Shown here piece after piece: positions 28,196 through 37,279 of a DNA stretch of 64,000 bases. Positions within the stretch are counted from its first letter, which is position 1, and each line of letters opens with the position of its first letter. The notes below the pieces were generated by a model. The model was not told the origin of the DNA and did not search any database. It saw only the letters and a list, made by a program, of their open reading frames with translations. This DNA comes from Opitutus sp. ER46 (GTDB lineage: Bacteria; Verrucomicrobiota; Verrucomicrobiia; Opitutales; Opitutaceae). Location: contig NZ_QAYX01000023.1 in NCBI RefSeq assembly GCF_003054705.1, positions 372,001 through 436,000 on the forward strand, given 5' to 3'. The translations under genes and the position numbers were made by a program.

Positions 28196-29113
28196 ATGAC
28201 TGCGGTCACCCAGACGATATTCGCGCCGGCGAAGCTCAACCTGTTCCTCGCGATCACGGGCCGCCGGCCGGATGGGTTTCACGATCTGGTGTCGGTCGTG
28301 GCTCCGCTCGCCTTCGGCGACGAGCTCAGCGTCACGGTGCGACGCTCGGCTTCGCTGGTGTTGACGCTGACGTGCACGGACCCGGAGGTGCCGGTGGACG
28401 AGAGCAATCTCATTTTGCGGGCGGGCCGCGCCTTTGCCGAGGCGGCGGGTTGGACGGGAACGGTGGCGTTCCATCTCGAGAAGCGGATCCCAATGGGGGC
28501 CGGGCTTGGCGGCGGCAGCAGCAACGGGGCGGCGGCGTTGCGCGTGCTGAACCGGCTGGCGGGAAATCCGTTGTCGGCGGAAGCGTTGCGCGACGTGGCG
28601 GCGACGCTTGGATCGGACTGCCCGCTTTTTCTGGAGGAGGCGCCGGTCGTGATGCGCGGACGGGGCGAGCGGCTCGAACGGTTGCCCGAGACGGCGGCGG
28701 CGCGGCTGCGCGGGCGGGACGTTTTGGTGTTCAAGCCACCGTTTGGCATTCCGACCGCGTGGGCGTATCGGCGTCTGGCGGAGCTGGCAGCCGAGGCGGG
28801 TGCGGCCGGGGGCATCTATCTGCCGGCGGCGGAAGCCGAGCGCCGCCTGGCCGAGTGGATCGAGGCGCCGGCCGCGCCGGTGGAGGACCTCCTGTACAAC
28901 AACATGGAGACGGCCGCGTTTGCGAAGTACCTGGCGCTCCCGACCTTGCTGGACCAGATGCGGGAGCGTTTTGGCCTCGCACCGCGGATGACGGGCAGCG
29001 GAAGCGCCTGTTTTGCATTTACGGGGCCGGGCCGGCCGATGGACGGCCTGACGGCCCTGATCGACGAAGCCTGGGGCAAGTCGGCGTGGAGGGTCGCAAC
29101 TCGTGTGGCGTAA
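28196..29113 (+). CDS. ispE: 4-diphosphocytidyl-2-C-methyl-D-erythritol kinase
   Basis: Fourth enzyme of the MEP pathway, a GHMP kinase, 305 aa. FAPAKLNLFLAITGRRPDGFH is the substrate segment, PMGAGLGGGSSNGAAAL the ATP-binding glycine loop, and RMTGSGSACFAF the C-terminal motif. ispD and ispF lie within 3 kb on the other strand, so three consecutive pathway steps cluster here. The gene is 84 bp upstream of ptsI on the same strand. Confidence 0.95.
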   Translation: MTAVTQTIFAPAKLNLFLAITGRRPDGFHDLVSVVAPLAFGDELSVTVRRSASLVLTLTCTDPEVPVDESNLILRAGRAFAEAAGWTGTVAFHLEKRIPMGAGLGGGSSNGAAALRVLNRLAGNPLSAEALRDVAATLGSDCPLFLEEAPVVMRGRGERLERLPETAAARLRGRDVLVFKPPFGIPTAWAYRRLAELAAEAGAAGGIYLPAAEAERRLAEWIEAPAAPVEDLLYNNMETAAFAKYLALPTLLDQMRERFGLAPRMTGSGSACFAFTGPGRPMDGLTALIDEAWGKSAWRVATRVA

Positions 29114-29120
29114 AACCGCA

Positions 29121-29150
29121 TTGACCCTTCCTTCCGGGCACGCGTTATCG
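29121..29150 (+). promoter_or_regulatory. Possible sigma-70 promoter of ptsI
   Basis: TTGACC (29121-29126), 18-bp spacer, TTATCG (29145-29150) in the gap after ispE, predicting a leader of about 40 bases. The match to consensus is moderate. Confidence 0.4.
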
Positions 29151-29197
29151 TCTCACGCGGCTGCGTCCTCCCCTAGGGTGCGCCGTAACCACCTGTC

Positions 29198-30961
29198 ATG
29201 AGCTCCCCGGAGAAAGACGAGATCGTTGTGCAAGGCATCGCCGCCTCGCAGGGAATCGCTTATGGCCAGATCTTTCTCTTTGTCCGCAGCGAGGTCGAAA
29301 TCCCGACCTACCAGGTCGATCCGGCAAAGCGCATCGACGAGGTCGCGCGCTTTGACCGCGCGCTGGTGATGACGCGCCAGCAGATCGCGCGCATCAAGGC
29401 GGAGGTGGAGAAAAACATTGGCCCGGAGGAGGCGGCCATCTTCGACGCCCACCTCATGGTGCTCGAGGACCAGGCGTTGATCGGCGAGACGATCCGCGCG
29501 TTCGAGTCGACCGGGAACAACATCGAGACCTGCTTCAACCTCGTCTCGCAGCGCTACATCAAGGCCTTTTCCGAGATCGACGACGAGTACCTGCGCGAAC
29601 GCGCGGGCGACCTGCGGGATGTGACGCAGCGCGTGTTGCAGAACCTGCTCGGCCAAACCGAGAACGCACTCAACCGGCTGGCCGACCAGCGCATCGTGGT
29701 GTCGCACGAGATCTCACCGTCGGATTCCGCGACGCTCGACCGGTCGGCGACGCTCGCGATCGTCACGGACTCGGGCAGCAAGACCAGCCATGCCGTGATC
29801 GTCGCGCGGTCGATGAAGGTGCCGGCCGTGGTTGGCGTGCGCAACCTGACGCAGCGCGTGAAGAGCGGGGACTGGGCGATCGTCGACGGGTACGACGGCA
29901 TCGTGATTCTCAACCCGACCGAGAGCACGCTGTTCCGCTACGGCAAGGTGCAGGAGCGAAAGAAGTCGTTCGAATCGCGGCTGCTCGAGGCCAACCGGGA
30001 GCCGGCGATCACGAAGGACGGCGTCAGCGTGACGCTGATGGCGAACATCGAGAAGGCCGACGAGGTCGGCATCGTGAAGAATTTCTTCGCGCAAGGCGTG
30101 GGGCTGTTCCGCACCGAGTTCCTGTTCATGAACGCGGCACGCATGCCGTCGGAGCAGGAGCAGTTTGTCGCGTACAAGTCGGCGGCCGCCGCGCTGGCGC
30201 CGCAGCCGGTGATCATCCGCACGCTCGACATCGGCGGCGACAAGCCGCTCTCGCTGCAGGCGGACCTGTTCCCGAAGGAGGACAACCCCTTCATGGGCTT
30301 CCGGGCGATCCGGTTTTGCCTGGAGCACCAGGACATCTTCAAGGACCAGTTGCGCGCGATCCTGATGGCGAGCGCGCACGGCAAGGTGCGGATCATGTAC
30401 CCGATGATCAGCGGCTCCGAGGAGATGGCGCGCGCGAATGCGGTGCTCGCCGAGTGCATGACGGAGCTGAAGCAGCGCGGCCAGCCGTTCGACGAGAACA
30501 TCGAGGTGGGCGCGATGATCGAGATTCCGAGCGCCGCCGCGACCATCGACCTGCTCGCGCCGGACTGTGCGTTTTTCAGCATCGGCACCAACGACCTCAT
30601 CCAGTACCTGCTCGCGATCGACCGGGTGAACGACCGGATCGCGCACCTTTACGAACCGACGCATCCGGCGGTGTTGCGCACGCTGCAGCACATCGTGGAG
30701 GAGGCGCACAAGCATGGGATCCCGGTGAGCGTGTGCGGGGAAATGGCCGGAGATCCGGTCTTCTCGCCGCTGTTGCTGGGCCTGGGCGTCGACGCGCTCA
30801 GCATGTCACCCGCGTGGATTCCCTCGGTGAAGTACCTGGTGCGCGCGATGACGATGGCGGAGGCGCGGGCGCTGGCGGCCGAGGCCCTGACGCTCGGTTC
30901 GCCGAAGGAAATCTACGCCCGCTGCGACGCGTTCTACCGCGCGCGGGTGAAGATGGACTGA
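29198..30961 (+). CDS. ptsI: PTS enzyme I (phosphoenolpyruvate-protein phosphotransferase)
   Basis: Cytoplasmic first kinase of the phosphotransferase system; passes phosphate from PEP to HPr. 587 aa, family length. The active-site His198 is in GSKTSHAVIVAR (more usually GGRTSH). The PEP-binding barrel has VGLFRTEFLFM, IIRTLDIGGDK, FRAIRFCLEH and Cys513 in SVCGEMAGDP. No HPr or EII gene is in the window and there is no N-terminal GAF domain as in the nitrogen-type PtsP. It may serve regulation rather than sugar import. Confidence 0.95.
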   Translation: MSSPEKDEIVVQGIAASQGIAYGQIFLFVRSEVEIPTYQVDPAKRIDEVARFDRALVMTRQQIARIKAEVEKNIGPEEAAIFDAHLMVLEDQALIGETIRAFESTGNNIETCFNLVSQRYIKAFSEIDDEYLRERAGDLRDVTQRVLQNLLGQTENALNRLADQRIVVSHEISPSDSATLDRSATLAIVTDSGSKTSHAVIVARSMKVPAVVGVRNLTQRVKSGDWAIVDGYDGIVILNPTESTLFRYGKVQERKKSFESRLLEANREPAITKDGVSVTLMANIEKADEVGIVKNFFAQGVGLFRTEFLFMNAARMPSEQEQFVAYKSAAAALAPQPVIIRTLDIGGDKPLSLQADLFPKEDNPFMGFRAIRFCLEHQDIFKDQLRAILMASAHGKVRIMYPMISGSEEMARANAVLAECMTELKQRGQPFDENIEVGAMIEIPSAAATIDLLAPDCAFFSIGTNDLIQYLLAIDRVNDRIAHLYEPTHPAVLRTLQHIVEEAHKHGIPVSVCGEMAGDPVFSPLLLGLGVDALSMSPAWIPSVKYLVRAMTMAEARALAAEALTLGSPKEIYARCDAFYRARVKMD

Positions 30962-30989
30962 GCTCGCGGCGCGCCCGCCGCGGCGCCGG

Positions 30990-31928
30990 TCAGCGCCGCT
31001 CCTTCACGCCGCTGGCGAGGAGCGTCTCGAAATACGGCTCGATCGATTCCCGGGCGACGGCGCTCACCTCCACCTTGGTGAAGCCGGCCTTCTTGAGGAA
31101 CCCGTGCAGGGCGCCTTCCCGGAAGCCGAGCCAGATGTCGGCGTAGAGTTCGCGCGCCTTCTCGAACCCGTGCTCATTGAGGTCGAGCACGAGGACCTGG
31201 CCGCCGGGGCGGAGGACGCGGAACGCCTCGTTGACGGCGTCCTGCGGGTGCTGCGCGTGGTGGAGGGCCTGGCTCAGAATGACGAGATCGACGGAGCGGT
31301 CGGCGAGCGGCACCTGCTCGATGTCGCCGAGCTTGTAGGTGAGGTTCTCGAGCCCGTTCTTGCGGGCAAGTTCGGTGCCGACCTCGACCATCCGCGGCGA
31401 GTTGTCAATGCACCACACCTGGCGGGCGCGACGCGCGAGCAGCTGGGAAATGAGACCCTCGCCGGCGCCGAAATCGGCGATGTCGATGGCGGGCGTGAGG
31501 CGCAGGGCGAGATGACCGATGGCCTCCCACGACCGTCCCGGGCAGTAGTTTTTGCCCAAGCGGCCGGCGATGAGGTTGAAGTATTGCTCCTGCGTGCGTC
31601 GGCGCTTCTGGAGGATGAGGTCGAGGTTCTCGCGGTCCGCGGCGAGGATGGGCAGCTCGCTGATGGAATCGATCGCGGCACCGAGGAGGGCTTGGGTCTT
31701 GGCCGGCAGTTTCTCCTGCAGCGAATAGAAGGCGTTCTTCCCCTCGCGCCGGTCGAGCACGAGCTTGGCCTGGCGCAGTTGGGCGAGTTGCGACGAGATA
31801 CGCGACTGGCCCATGGCGAGGATGTCCTGGAGCTCGGCGACGGAAAGCTCCTCGCGAGACAGCAGGGCGAGCAGCCGCAGGCGCGTCGGGTCCGAGAGAA
31901 TCTTCAGGATGTCCCAGGAGGAGTTCAC
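30990..31928 (-). CDS. ArsR-type regulator fused to SAM-dependent methyltransferase
   Basis: 312 aa, GTG start. Residues 1-90 form an ArsR winged helix (LSDPTRLRLLALLSREELSVAELQDIL with a recognition helix MGQSRISSQLAQLRQAKLV). No metal-binding Cys pair is seen in the recognition helix. Residues 140-290 form a class I methyltransferase: IADFGAGEGLISQLLARRA, D in VWCIDNSPRMVEVG, and LVILSQALHHAQHP, closest in style to UbiE or Ubie/COQ5 enzymes. Such fusions are seen in several phyla, and the regulated genes are unknown. It is convergent with ptsI (28-bp gap) and downstream of the LysE gene. Confidence 0.88.
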   Translation of the reverse strand: MNSSWDILKILSDPTRLRLLALLSREELSVAELQDILAMGQSRISSQLAQLRQAKLVLDRREGKNAFYSLQEKLPAKTQALLGAAIDSISELPILAADRENLDLILQKRRRTQEQYFNLIAGRLGKNYCPGRSWEAIGHLALRLTPAIDIADFGAGEGLISQLLARRARQVWCIDNSPRMVEVGTELARKNGLENLTYKLGDIEQVPLADRSVDLVILSQALHHAQHPQDAVNEAFRVLRPGGQVLVLDLNEHGFEKARELYADIWLGFREGALHGFLKKAGFTKVEVSAVARESIEPYFETLLASGVKERR

Positions 31929-32010
31929 GTGGCGGCAACCGTGGGCAAAAGCCCGGGGCAGCGCAACGTCCGAACCAGCACCGCGGTATCCGCGGAGGCC
32001 GGCTCCGGGC

Positions 32011-32637
32011 TTAGCGCGTAAGAAAGTTGCGGACGAACGCGGCGAGCTGCCAGGCGCCGAGCAGCGTGATGATCGTGCCGGCGACGAGATTCATGACGCG
32101 GAGGCCGCTCTGCTCGAGCCGGCTGCCGAGCCACCCGCCGGCGAGGCTGACCACCAGCCACCAGCCCACGGAACCGACGAAGACGCCGAGGACGAGCAGC
32201 ATGGCGCCGGTGATGCTGCCCGCTTCGGCCCCGAGTCCGAGCCCGGCGAAGATCGCCAGGAACGACAGGATGGTCATCGGGTTCATCAAGGTGAGCGCGA
32301 GCGTCGAAAGGTAGGCGGCGCCCAAACCGCGGGGTTCACCGGCGGCGCGACGGGCGGCGGGACGGGCCCGGAACGCCGCGGCGCCGATCGCCACGAGCGC
32401 GAGGCCGCCCACGAGCTGGATCCAGAGCTGGTTCGCCACGAGGGCCTGGCTGATCGCGGTGAAGCCGAAGGCGGCGATCGCCCCATAGAGCGCGTCGGCC
32501 GTCGCCGCGCCCAGCCCGCACGCGAAGCCGACCAGCCGGCCATGTGCCACCGAACGATGGATACACAGCATCCCAATGGGGCCAACGGGGGCGGCGATCG
32601 CGAGGCCGCCGACGAGTCCGGTCACAAAGAGAAACAT
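32011..32637 (-). CDS. LysE/RhtB-family amino-acid exporter
   Basis: 208 aa from the ATG at 32637; a TTG four codons upstream runs into the preceding terminator. Six hydrophobic segments. The family signature APVGPIGMLCIHRSVAHGR lies in the first loop, and LTLMNPMTILSFLAIFAGLG in the fourth helix contains the conserved N-P pair. Substrates of this family are basic, neutral or thiol amino acids; which applies here is not readable. It sits between the greA-like gene and the ArsR-methyltransferase gene on one strand. Confidence 0.88.
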   Translation of the reverse strand: MFLFVTGLVGGLAIAAPVGPIGMLCIHRSVAHGRLVGFACGLGAATADALYGAIAAFGFTAISQALVANQLWIQLVGGLALVAIGAAAFRARPAARRAAGEPRGLGAAYLSTLALTLMNPMTILSFLAIFAGLGLGAEAGSITGAMLLVLGVFVGSVGWWLVVSLAGGWLGSRLEQSGLRVMNLVAGTIITLLGAWQLAAFVRNFLTR

Positions 32638-32647
32638 GCAGGGTAAC

Positions 32648-32675
32648 AAAAAGGCGGGCCGGGACTCGGCCCGCC
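32648..32675 (-). terminator. Rho-independent terminator of the greA-like gene
   Basis: 8-bp GC stem (32653-32660 with 32668-32675), 7-base loop, followed on the minus strand by TTTTT. It starts 21 bp after the stop codon. Confidence 0.85.
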
Positions 32676-32696
32676 GGGAGGGGGGAAGCGGTGGGA

Positions 32697-34547
32697 TCAG
32701 CCCGCGGCCTGGTCGACGTAGCGACTGATGGTGACGATGGTGTAGTCCTCCTCGTTGCCACCGGTCTTAACCTTGACGATCTCGCCGCGCTTCTTGCCGA
32801 CGAGGGCGGCGCCAAAGGCGGTCTTGTAGGAGATGATGTGGCGGTCCGGATCGCCGTCCCAGGCGCCGAGGATCGTGTAGGTGGTGGTCGCGCCGGTGGC
32901 GTTGTTCTTCACCTCGACCACGGTGCCGACGCCGACCTGGTCGGTGGAGGCATCCTTGAAGTCGGTGACGCGCGCCCGGGCGAGATCGCGTTCGAGCTGG
33001 GCCTTCTGCGCCATGAGGACCGACTGGTCCTGCTTGGCCATCTTGAACTCGGAGTTCTCGCGGAGATCGCCGTGCTCGCGGGCGGCGGCGATGGCCTTGG
33101 AGTTCTCGGGAATCTTCTTGGCGACGATCGTATCGTACTCCTCGCGCTTCCGGTCGTAGCTGGAGCGGGAGACGAGCAGCTGCTCCTCCTTGCCCTCGGC
33201 ATCGGCGGCGACGAGCGACTGGATCTTGGGGAAGATTTTGATGAAGCGGGCGAGGAGCGACTTCTTGGTCAGCTCTTCGAAGCCCTGGTTCAGCATCAGG
33301 GTGTTGGCCAGATCGCGCGCGGTCTCGGGATCGGCGGTCGACAGCAGGTCCGAGATCAGGTCGGGATCGTCGCTCAGGATGTCGGCGAGCGGGATGCGGC
33401 GGGCGCTGGCGGCCTGCAGGGCCTCGTAATCGATGGCGAAGAAGATGGCGCCGAGGAGGCGGGGGGTGATGAGGTCGTTGAGCAGCTTGGCGAATTTCTT
33501 CGAGTGGCGATTCTTGACGATCCACAGGAGGACCGGCGCGCGGAGGTTCTGCTCGGTCTGCCAGCGCTTGAGCGTGTTCGCGAGTTCGTCGGAGTGGCCC
33601 TGCTCCACGAGGAAGTTGATCACCTCCGTGGTAAACTTGCCCTGCGACGTCTTCAGCAGGCTGAAGAGGATGTCACGGGCCTCGATCGGGTGCGTGGCCT
33701 GAACGAGCTCGAGGAAGCGGGACTGGAAATGAACCGGGATCGTCTCGGCGATGGTCGGGAGGTCGCGGGCGACGCTGACGAGCGACGCCTGCGTGGGTTC
33801 GAAATTGTTCTCCGCGCCGATTGCCTTCGCGAGGTCGTCGCGCACGGCCGCACCGTAGAGGCGCTCGGCGGCGGTCAGCTGGTTCGACTCGCGCACGGCG
33901 TCGGCGACGGTCTTCAGCATGCCGGTCAGGTGATCCGGATGGAGGTCCTTGGTGTCGGTCGCGAGGAGCTCTTCCGCGAGGAGAATGCGGCGGCGGGCGG
34001 AGCGCGTGCTGCCGAACTGCTCGATGATCTCGTCTTCCGCGGAGACCGGGGTTTCGCGCAGCACGTAGCACTCGGTCTTCTTCTCGGGCACGGCGACGCG
34101 CGGATCCTTGGCCAGCGCCTTCTTGGCGGCCGACCACCACTTCTTGAATTTGTCCTCGCCGATGACCTGGCCGAGCGTCACCTCAAGCTCGATGCCGGTC
34201 GCGGCGTTGTTGGGATACGCCTGCAGCGCCTCCACCACGAGCTGGGCCGGGTTCTCGGCGATAAGCTCCGCGATCTTCTTCGGCTCGGTCTCCTTGCGCA
34301 CCAGCAGGTGCTTCGGCGGCAGCACGTCCATCGTGTTGACGCAGAACGCCGGGTCCATCGGGTGGTTCTTCTTGTCCCGGAAATCGATGAGGAGCTTGTG
34401 CGACGCTTCGTCGTAGCTCTTGATCTGGCCGAACCCCCAGCTGCGATGCACGACGTACGTGCCAGGCTCCATCGCTTCGAGTTTGGCTTTGGCCGGCTTG
34501 AGCGACGGAGATTTGGCGAGCAGAGCGGAAACGGCTTCGGAATTCAT
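32697..34547 (-). CDS. greA: Long-form transcript cleavage factor GreA
   Basis: 616 aa from the ATG at 34547, about four times the usual 158 aa. The last 155 residues are a complete GreA: a coiled coil with the acidic tip in REHGDLRENSEFKMAKQDQ, followed by the FKBP-like domain (VGVGTVVEVKNNATG, TYTILGAWDGD, GAALVGKKRGEIVKV). The first 460 residues hold a small beta domain near VVHRSWGFGQIKSYDEASHKL (about 30-75, resembling a CarD/SH3-type RNA polymerase-binding fold) and then a long alpha-helical array. Chlamydial GreA is similarly long, which suggests a shared PVC trait. The expected role is rescue of backtracked RNA polymerase by stimulating transcript cleavage. It has its own terminator. 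Confidence 0.88.
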   Translation of the reverse strand: MNSEAVSALLAKSPSLKPAKAKLEAMEPGTYVVHRSWGFGQIKSYDEASHKLLIDFRDKKNHPMDPAFCVNTMDVLPPKHLLVRKETEPKKIAELIAENPAQLVVEALQAYPNNAATGIELEVTLGQVIGEDKFKKWWSAAKKALAKDPRVAVPEKKTECYVLRETPVSAEDEIIEQFGSTRSARRRILLAEELLATDTKDLHPDHLTGMLKTVADAVRESNQLTAAERLYGAAVRDDLAKAIGAENNFEPTQASLVSVARDLPTIAETIPVHFQSRFLELVQATHPIEARDILFSLLKTSQGKFTTEVINFLVEQGHSDELANTLKRWQTEQNLRAPVLLWIVKNRHSKKFAKLLNDLITPRLLGAIFFAIDYEALQAASARRIPLADILSDDPDLISDLLSTADPETARDLANTLMLNQGFEELTKKSLLARFIKIFPKIQSLVAADAEGKEEQLLVSRSSYDRKREEYDTIVAKKIPENSKAIAAAREHGDLRENSEFKMAKQDQSVLMAQKAQLERDLARARVTDFKDASTDQVGVGTVVEVKNNATGATTTYTILGAWDGDPDRHIISYKTAFGAALVGKKRGEIVKVKTGGNEEDYTIVTISRYVDQAAG

Positions 34548-34650
34548 TATTGCGTAGGTGAGGGCCTGAACGGGAGAGTTGAGCCGACAATGACTAGCCT
34601 TGTCAAACCGCGTGTAAAAACCCGTGCCGCAACGCACTTTACCCATCGCC

Positions 34651-34656
34651 GGAGGT
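34651..34656 (+). promoter_or_regulatory. Shine-Dalgarno sequence fixing the RsmB-like start
   Basis: GGAGGT ends 4 bp before the ATG at 34661. A GTG at 34655 overlaps it and is therefore an unlikely start. Such a strong site is unusual in this window. Confidence 0.75.
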
Positions 34657-34660
34657 GCGC

Positions 34661-35965
34661 ATGAGCACCGTGGCGGAGTCCGCGCCCGGAGGCGCATGGA
34701 GGTCGGCGGCGCAGTTGATCGCCCGGTGGCTCGACCGGCGTGAACGGGTGGACGTGTTGCTCGACACGCTACCGTCGGGGCTGGCTCCGGCGGAGCGGGC
34801 GCGGTGCCAGCACCTCGTGCTGGGCGTGATCCGGCATTTTGGCCGGATCGACGCGGCGCTGGCGCGGCTGGTGCCGCATCCGCCGCGGTTTGTGACGCGA
34901 GCGGTGCTGTTTGTCGCGGGCTTCGAGCTGATCGAGGCGGCGGGCAACGCCGCCACCGCCGAAGGCCAGGCGGCGAAGATCGTGCATCACGCCGTGGAGC
35001 AGACGAAGACGCTGGCGAGCCCGGCGGAGGCGCGGCTGGTGAACGCGGTGGTGCGCAAGCTGAAGCCGTTGCTGTCGGGGCCGGCGCCGGCGGCGGGCGC
35101 GGCGGCGGCCGAACTGGCGGAGTATTTTTCCCATCCCGAGTGGCTGGTGCGGAGCTGGCTGGCGCAGTTTGGGCCGGACGCGACGCGCGCGCTGCTGGAG
35201 TGGAATCAGAAGCCGGCGCCGGTTTACGCGCGCTGGCGCGCGACGGCCGAAAAGCCGCCCGAATGGCTGAAGCCGACGCCGTGGGCGGGATTCTTCGAGA
35301 TCGAGTCCGGCCGGTGGGCGGCGGTCGAACCGCTGCTCAAGGCAGGACAGATCTACCTGCAGGATCCGGCGACGCGCCTCCCGGTGGAGGTGTTGGCGCC
35401 GCAGGAGAACGAGACGTTGCTCGACCTGTGTGCGGCTCCCGGCGGCAAGGCGCTGCTGATGGCGGACGCGATGAAGGCGGGGCGGCTCGTGGCCGTGGAT
35501 CTGCCGACCAGCCGGATCGATCGGCTGAAGGAAAACCTCTCCCGCGCGGGCGCCGTGACGGTGGCGCTGGTCCAGGGCGATGTGCTGGCGAAGTTCGAGG
35601 CACTGCTGCGGGAGCACGAGTTGCCGCCCGTTTATGACGGCGTGCTGATCGACGTGCCCTGCTCGAACACCGGCGTGATGCGGCACCGCGTCGACGTGAA
35701 ATGGCGGCTGCAGGAGGGTGACTTCAAGAAGCATCCCCAGCAGCAGCTTTCGATGCTCCATGTGGCCGCGCGGCTGGTGCGCCCGGGAGGTCGGCTCGTC
35801 TACTCCACCTGCAGCATTGATACCGAGGAGAACGAGCACGTCGTGCGCAGCTTCCTGGCCAGTCGCGCCGGCGGGCCGTACACCCTCGAGTCCACGGTGC
35901 TCAGCTTCCCGTGGGTCCAGGGCCACGATGGTGGCGCCAGCTTCCTGCTGCGGCGGTCGACTTGA
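34661..35965 (+). CDS. RsmB-like 16S rRNA (cytosine-C5) methyltransferase
   Basis: 434 aa. An N-terminal NusB-like RNA-binding domain (about 10-150) is followed by a NOL1/NOP2/Sun methyltransferase domain: DLCAAPGGKALLMADAM (SAM loop), DVPCSNTGVMRHRVDVKW (motif IV) and the catalytic Cys in VYSTCSIDTEENE (motif VI). RsmB methylates C967 of 16S rRNA; the two-domain layout and length fit. It is divergent from the greA-like gene with 113 bp between the starts. Confidence 0.9.
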   Translation: MSTVAESAPGGAWRSAAQLIARWLDRRERVDVLLDTLPSGLAPAERARCQHLVLGVIRHFGRIDAALARLVPHPPRFVTRAVLFVAGFELIEAAGNAATAEGQAAKIVHHAVEQTKTLASPAEARLVNAVVRKLKPLLSGPAPAAGAAAAELAEYFSHPEWLVRSWLAQFGPDATRALLEWNQKPAPVYARWRATAEKPPEWLKPTPWAGFFEIESGRWAAVEPLLKAGQIYLQDPATRLPVEVLAPQENETLLDLCAAPGGKALLMADAMKAGRLVAVDLPTSRIDRLKENLSRAGAVTVALVQGDVLAKFEALLREHELPPVYDGVLIDVPCSNTGVMRHRVDVKWRLQEGDFKKHPQQQLSMLHVAARLVRPGGRLVYSTCSIDTEENEHVVRSFLASRAGGPYTLESTVLSFPWVQGHDGGASFLLRRST

Positions 35966-36007
35966 GCCGGTTGCCATGGCCGCGGCGCCGAGGCCGGCGA
36001 CCGCGGT

Positions 36008-37279
36008 TCAGGGGACCAGGTCGAAGACGGCCACGGTCTTCTCCACCTCGGTCGTGCCGAAAAGCAGGGTGAACGTGATGCTCGAGGTCGAGCTCACCAG
36101 TTGCTCGTAGCGGGTGAGATTCCACTTCGACACGGACTCGCCATTGATGCGCGTGACCAGGTCGCCGAACTGGATGTTGGCGGCGGCCGCCGGAGAATCG
36201 GGAATGACGCCGGCGACGCGCCAATAGGCGGGAGTCTTGCTGAAACTCAGCCCGGCGCTGCGCCTGGCCGGCAGCACGATCGGGGCGGTGGAGTCCCGGA
36301 GAAAAGTCACCTGGTCGTGGGCGGTGTCGAAGGTGACGGTGAAGTGTTTCAGAATGCCGCCGCCGACGGCCGACAGGTCCTCCGTCAGGTCGACCACGGG
36401 GTTAGGCAGGGCGTACTCGGCGATGGAAAGTTCCTCCCCCAGGCGGCCGATTTCCTGCGGATGGTCGCCGCCGATGGTGCCCAGCGTCGCACCACGGCGG
36501 GGGCCAAACGCGAAGGCGGCATCGAGGCCGTGCGGATTGAGGCTGAGGGTGGCGTCGCTGCCGGAGTCGAGCAGCACGATCACGTTGCGCGAGCCGATCT
36601 GCACATGGATGACGGGGGTCTTGTGGACGTCATCGAAGCGCACGGAGCGGCCGGGCGTGAGGGCGGTGGTCGCCATCGGCTGGAGCAGAACGCGGTGGTG
36701 CGGGTAGTCGAGCGTGAGGCGCGTCTCGCGAAACAGTGGGAAGCCCAGGAGCCCGTCGATCCGCACGCCCAAGTGGGCGGAGAGCTCGGCGAGATCGTGG
36801 ATCAACACCGGCACGTCCTCGAACGTGGCATCGCCGAGCTCGAGGCGGTGCAGGGACCCCGCCGGCAGTTCGAGGACGTCGCCCTCGGCGGAAGCGACCC
36901 GCACGCGCGGGGCGCCGGGCCCGGGCATGCCGGTGCCGTGGCGGCGGACCAGCGCCGGGGTGACGAGCGTGTTGGCAGACCCGGTGTCGATGAGGAAATG
37001 GTACGGCCCCTGACGGTCCCACTTGGCCTCGACGATCAGGAAGTTGCCAACGATCTGCGCCGGCAGCTCGACGATCGGGGAACCCAGGCGGGTCCGGCCC
37101 GGCCGGGCGGGTTCGCGGCGAAAAGGCAGGTACATGCAACCCGACGCGAAGAGGAGGCAGCAAAAAGCCGAAACCAGGCACGCCATTCGGACCCCGGAGC
37201 CTCCCGACCGGCGCGCCGCGGCGGGCGCCGGCGAACGCGGGCCGCCGAGATGGCGCGAGGGCGAGGAAAGGACGTTCAT
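36008..37279 (-). CDS. Lipoprotein with two retropepsin-like domains and PDZ
   Basis: 423 aa from the ATG at 37279, which overlaps the stop of the MFS gene (ATGA). A hydrophobic segment ends in lipobox FASGC, so the protein is probably anchored in an envelope membrane. Two aspartyl-protease half-domains follow, each with its own active-site triad: FLIDTGSANTLVTP (about residue 100) and VLLDSGSDATLSL (about 240). Together they could make one pepsin-like active site in a single chain. A C-terminal PDZ domain (AGVIPDSPAAAANIQFGDLV) would bind substrate tails. Bacterial proteins of this type are poorly studied. Translational coupling with an exporter suggests a shared envelope function. Confidence 0.83.
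   Translation of the reverse strand: MNVLSSPSRHLGGPRSPAPAAARRSGGSGVRMACLVSAFCCLLFASGCMYLPFRREPARPGRTRLGSPIVELPAQIVGNFLIVEAKWDRQGPYHFLIDTGSANTLVTPALVRRHGTGMPGPGAPRVRVASAEGDVLELPAGSLHRLELGDATFEDVPVLIHDLAELSAHLGVRIDGLLGFPLFRETRLTLDYPHHRVLLQPMATTALTPGRSVRFDDVHKTPVIHVQIGSRNVIVLLDSGSDATLSLNPHGLDAAFAFGPRRGATLGTIGGDHPQEIGRLGEELSIAEYALPNPVVDLTEDLSAVGGGILKHFTVTFDTAHDQVTFLRDSTAPIVLPARRSAGLSFSKTPAYWRVAGVIPDSPAAAANIQFGDLVTRINGESVSKWNLTRYEQLVSSTSSITFTLLFGTTEVEKTVAVFDLVP

Noticed and set aside
34578-34606. Possible greA promoter with a perfect TTGACA
   Set aside because: The -35 box is perfect, but the hexamer 17 bp downstream (CTCAAC) is a poor -10 box; not listed as a feature.
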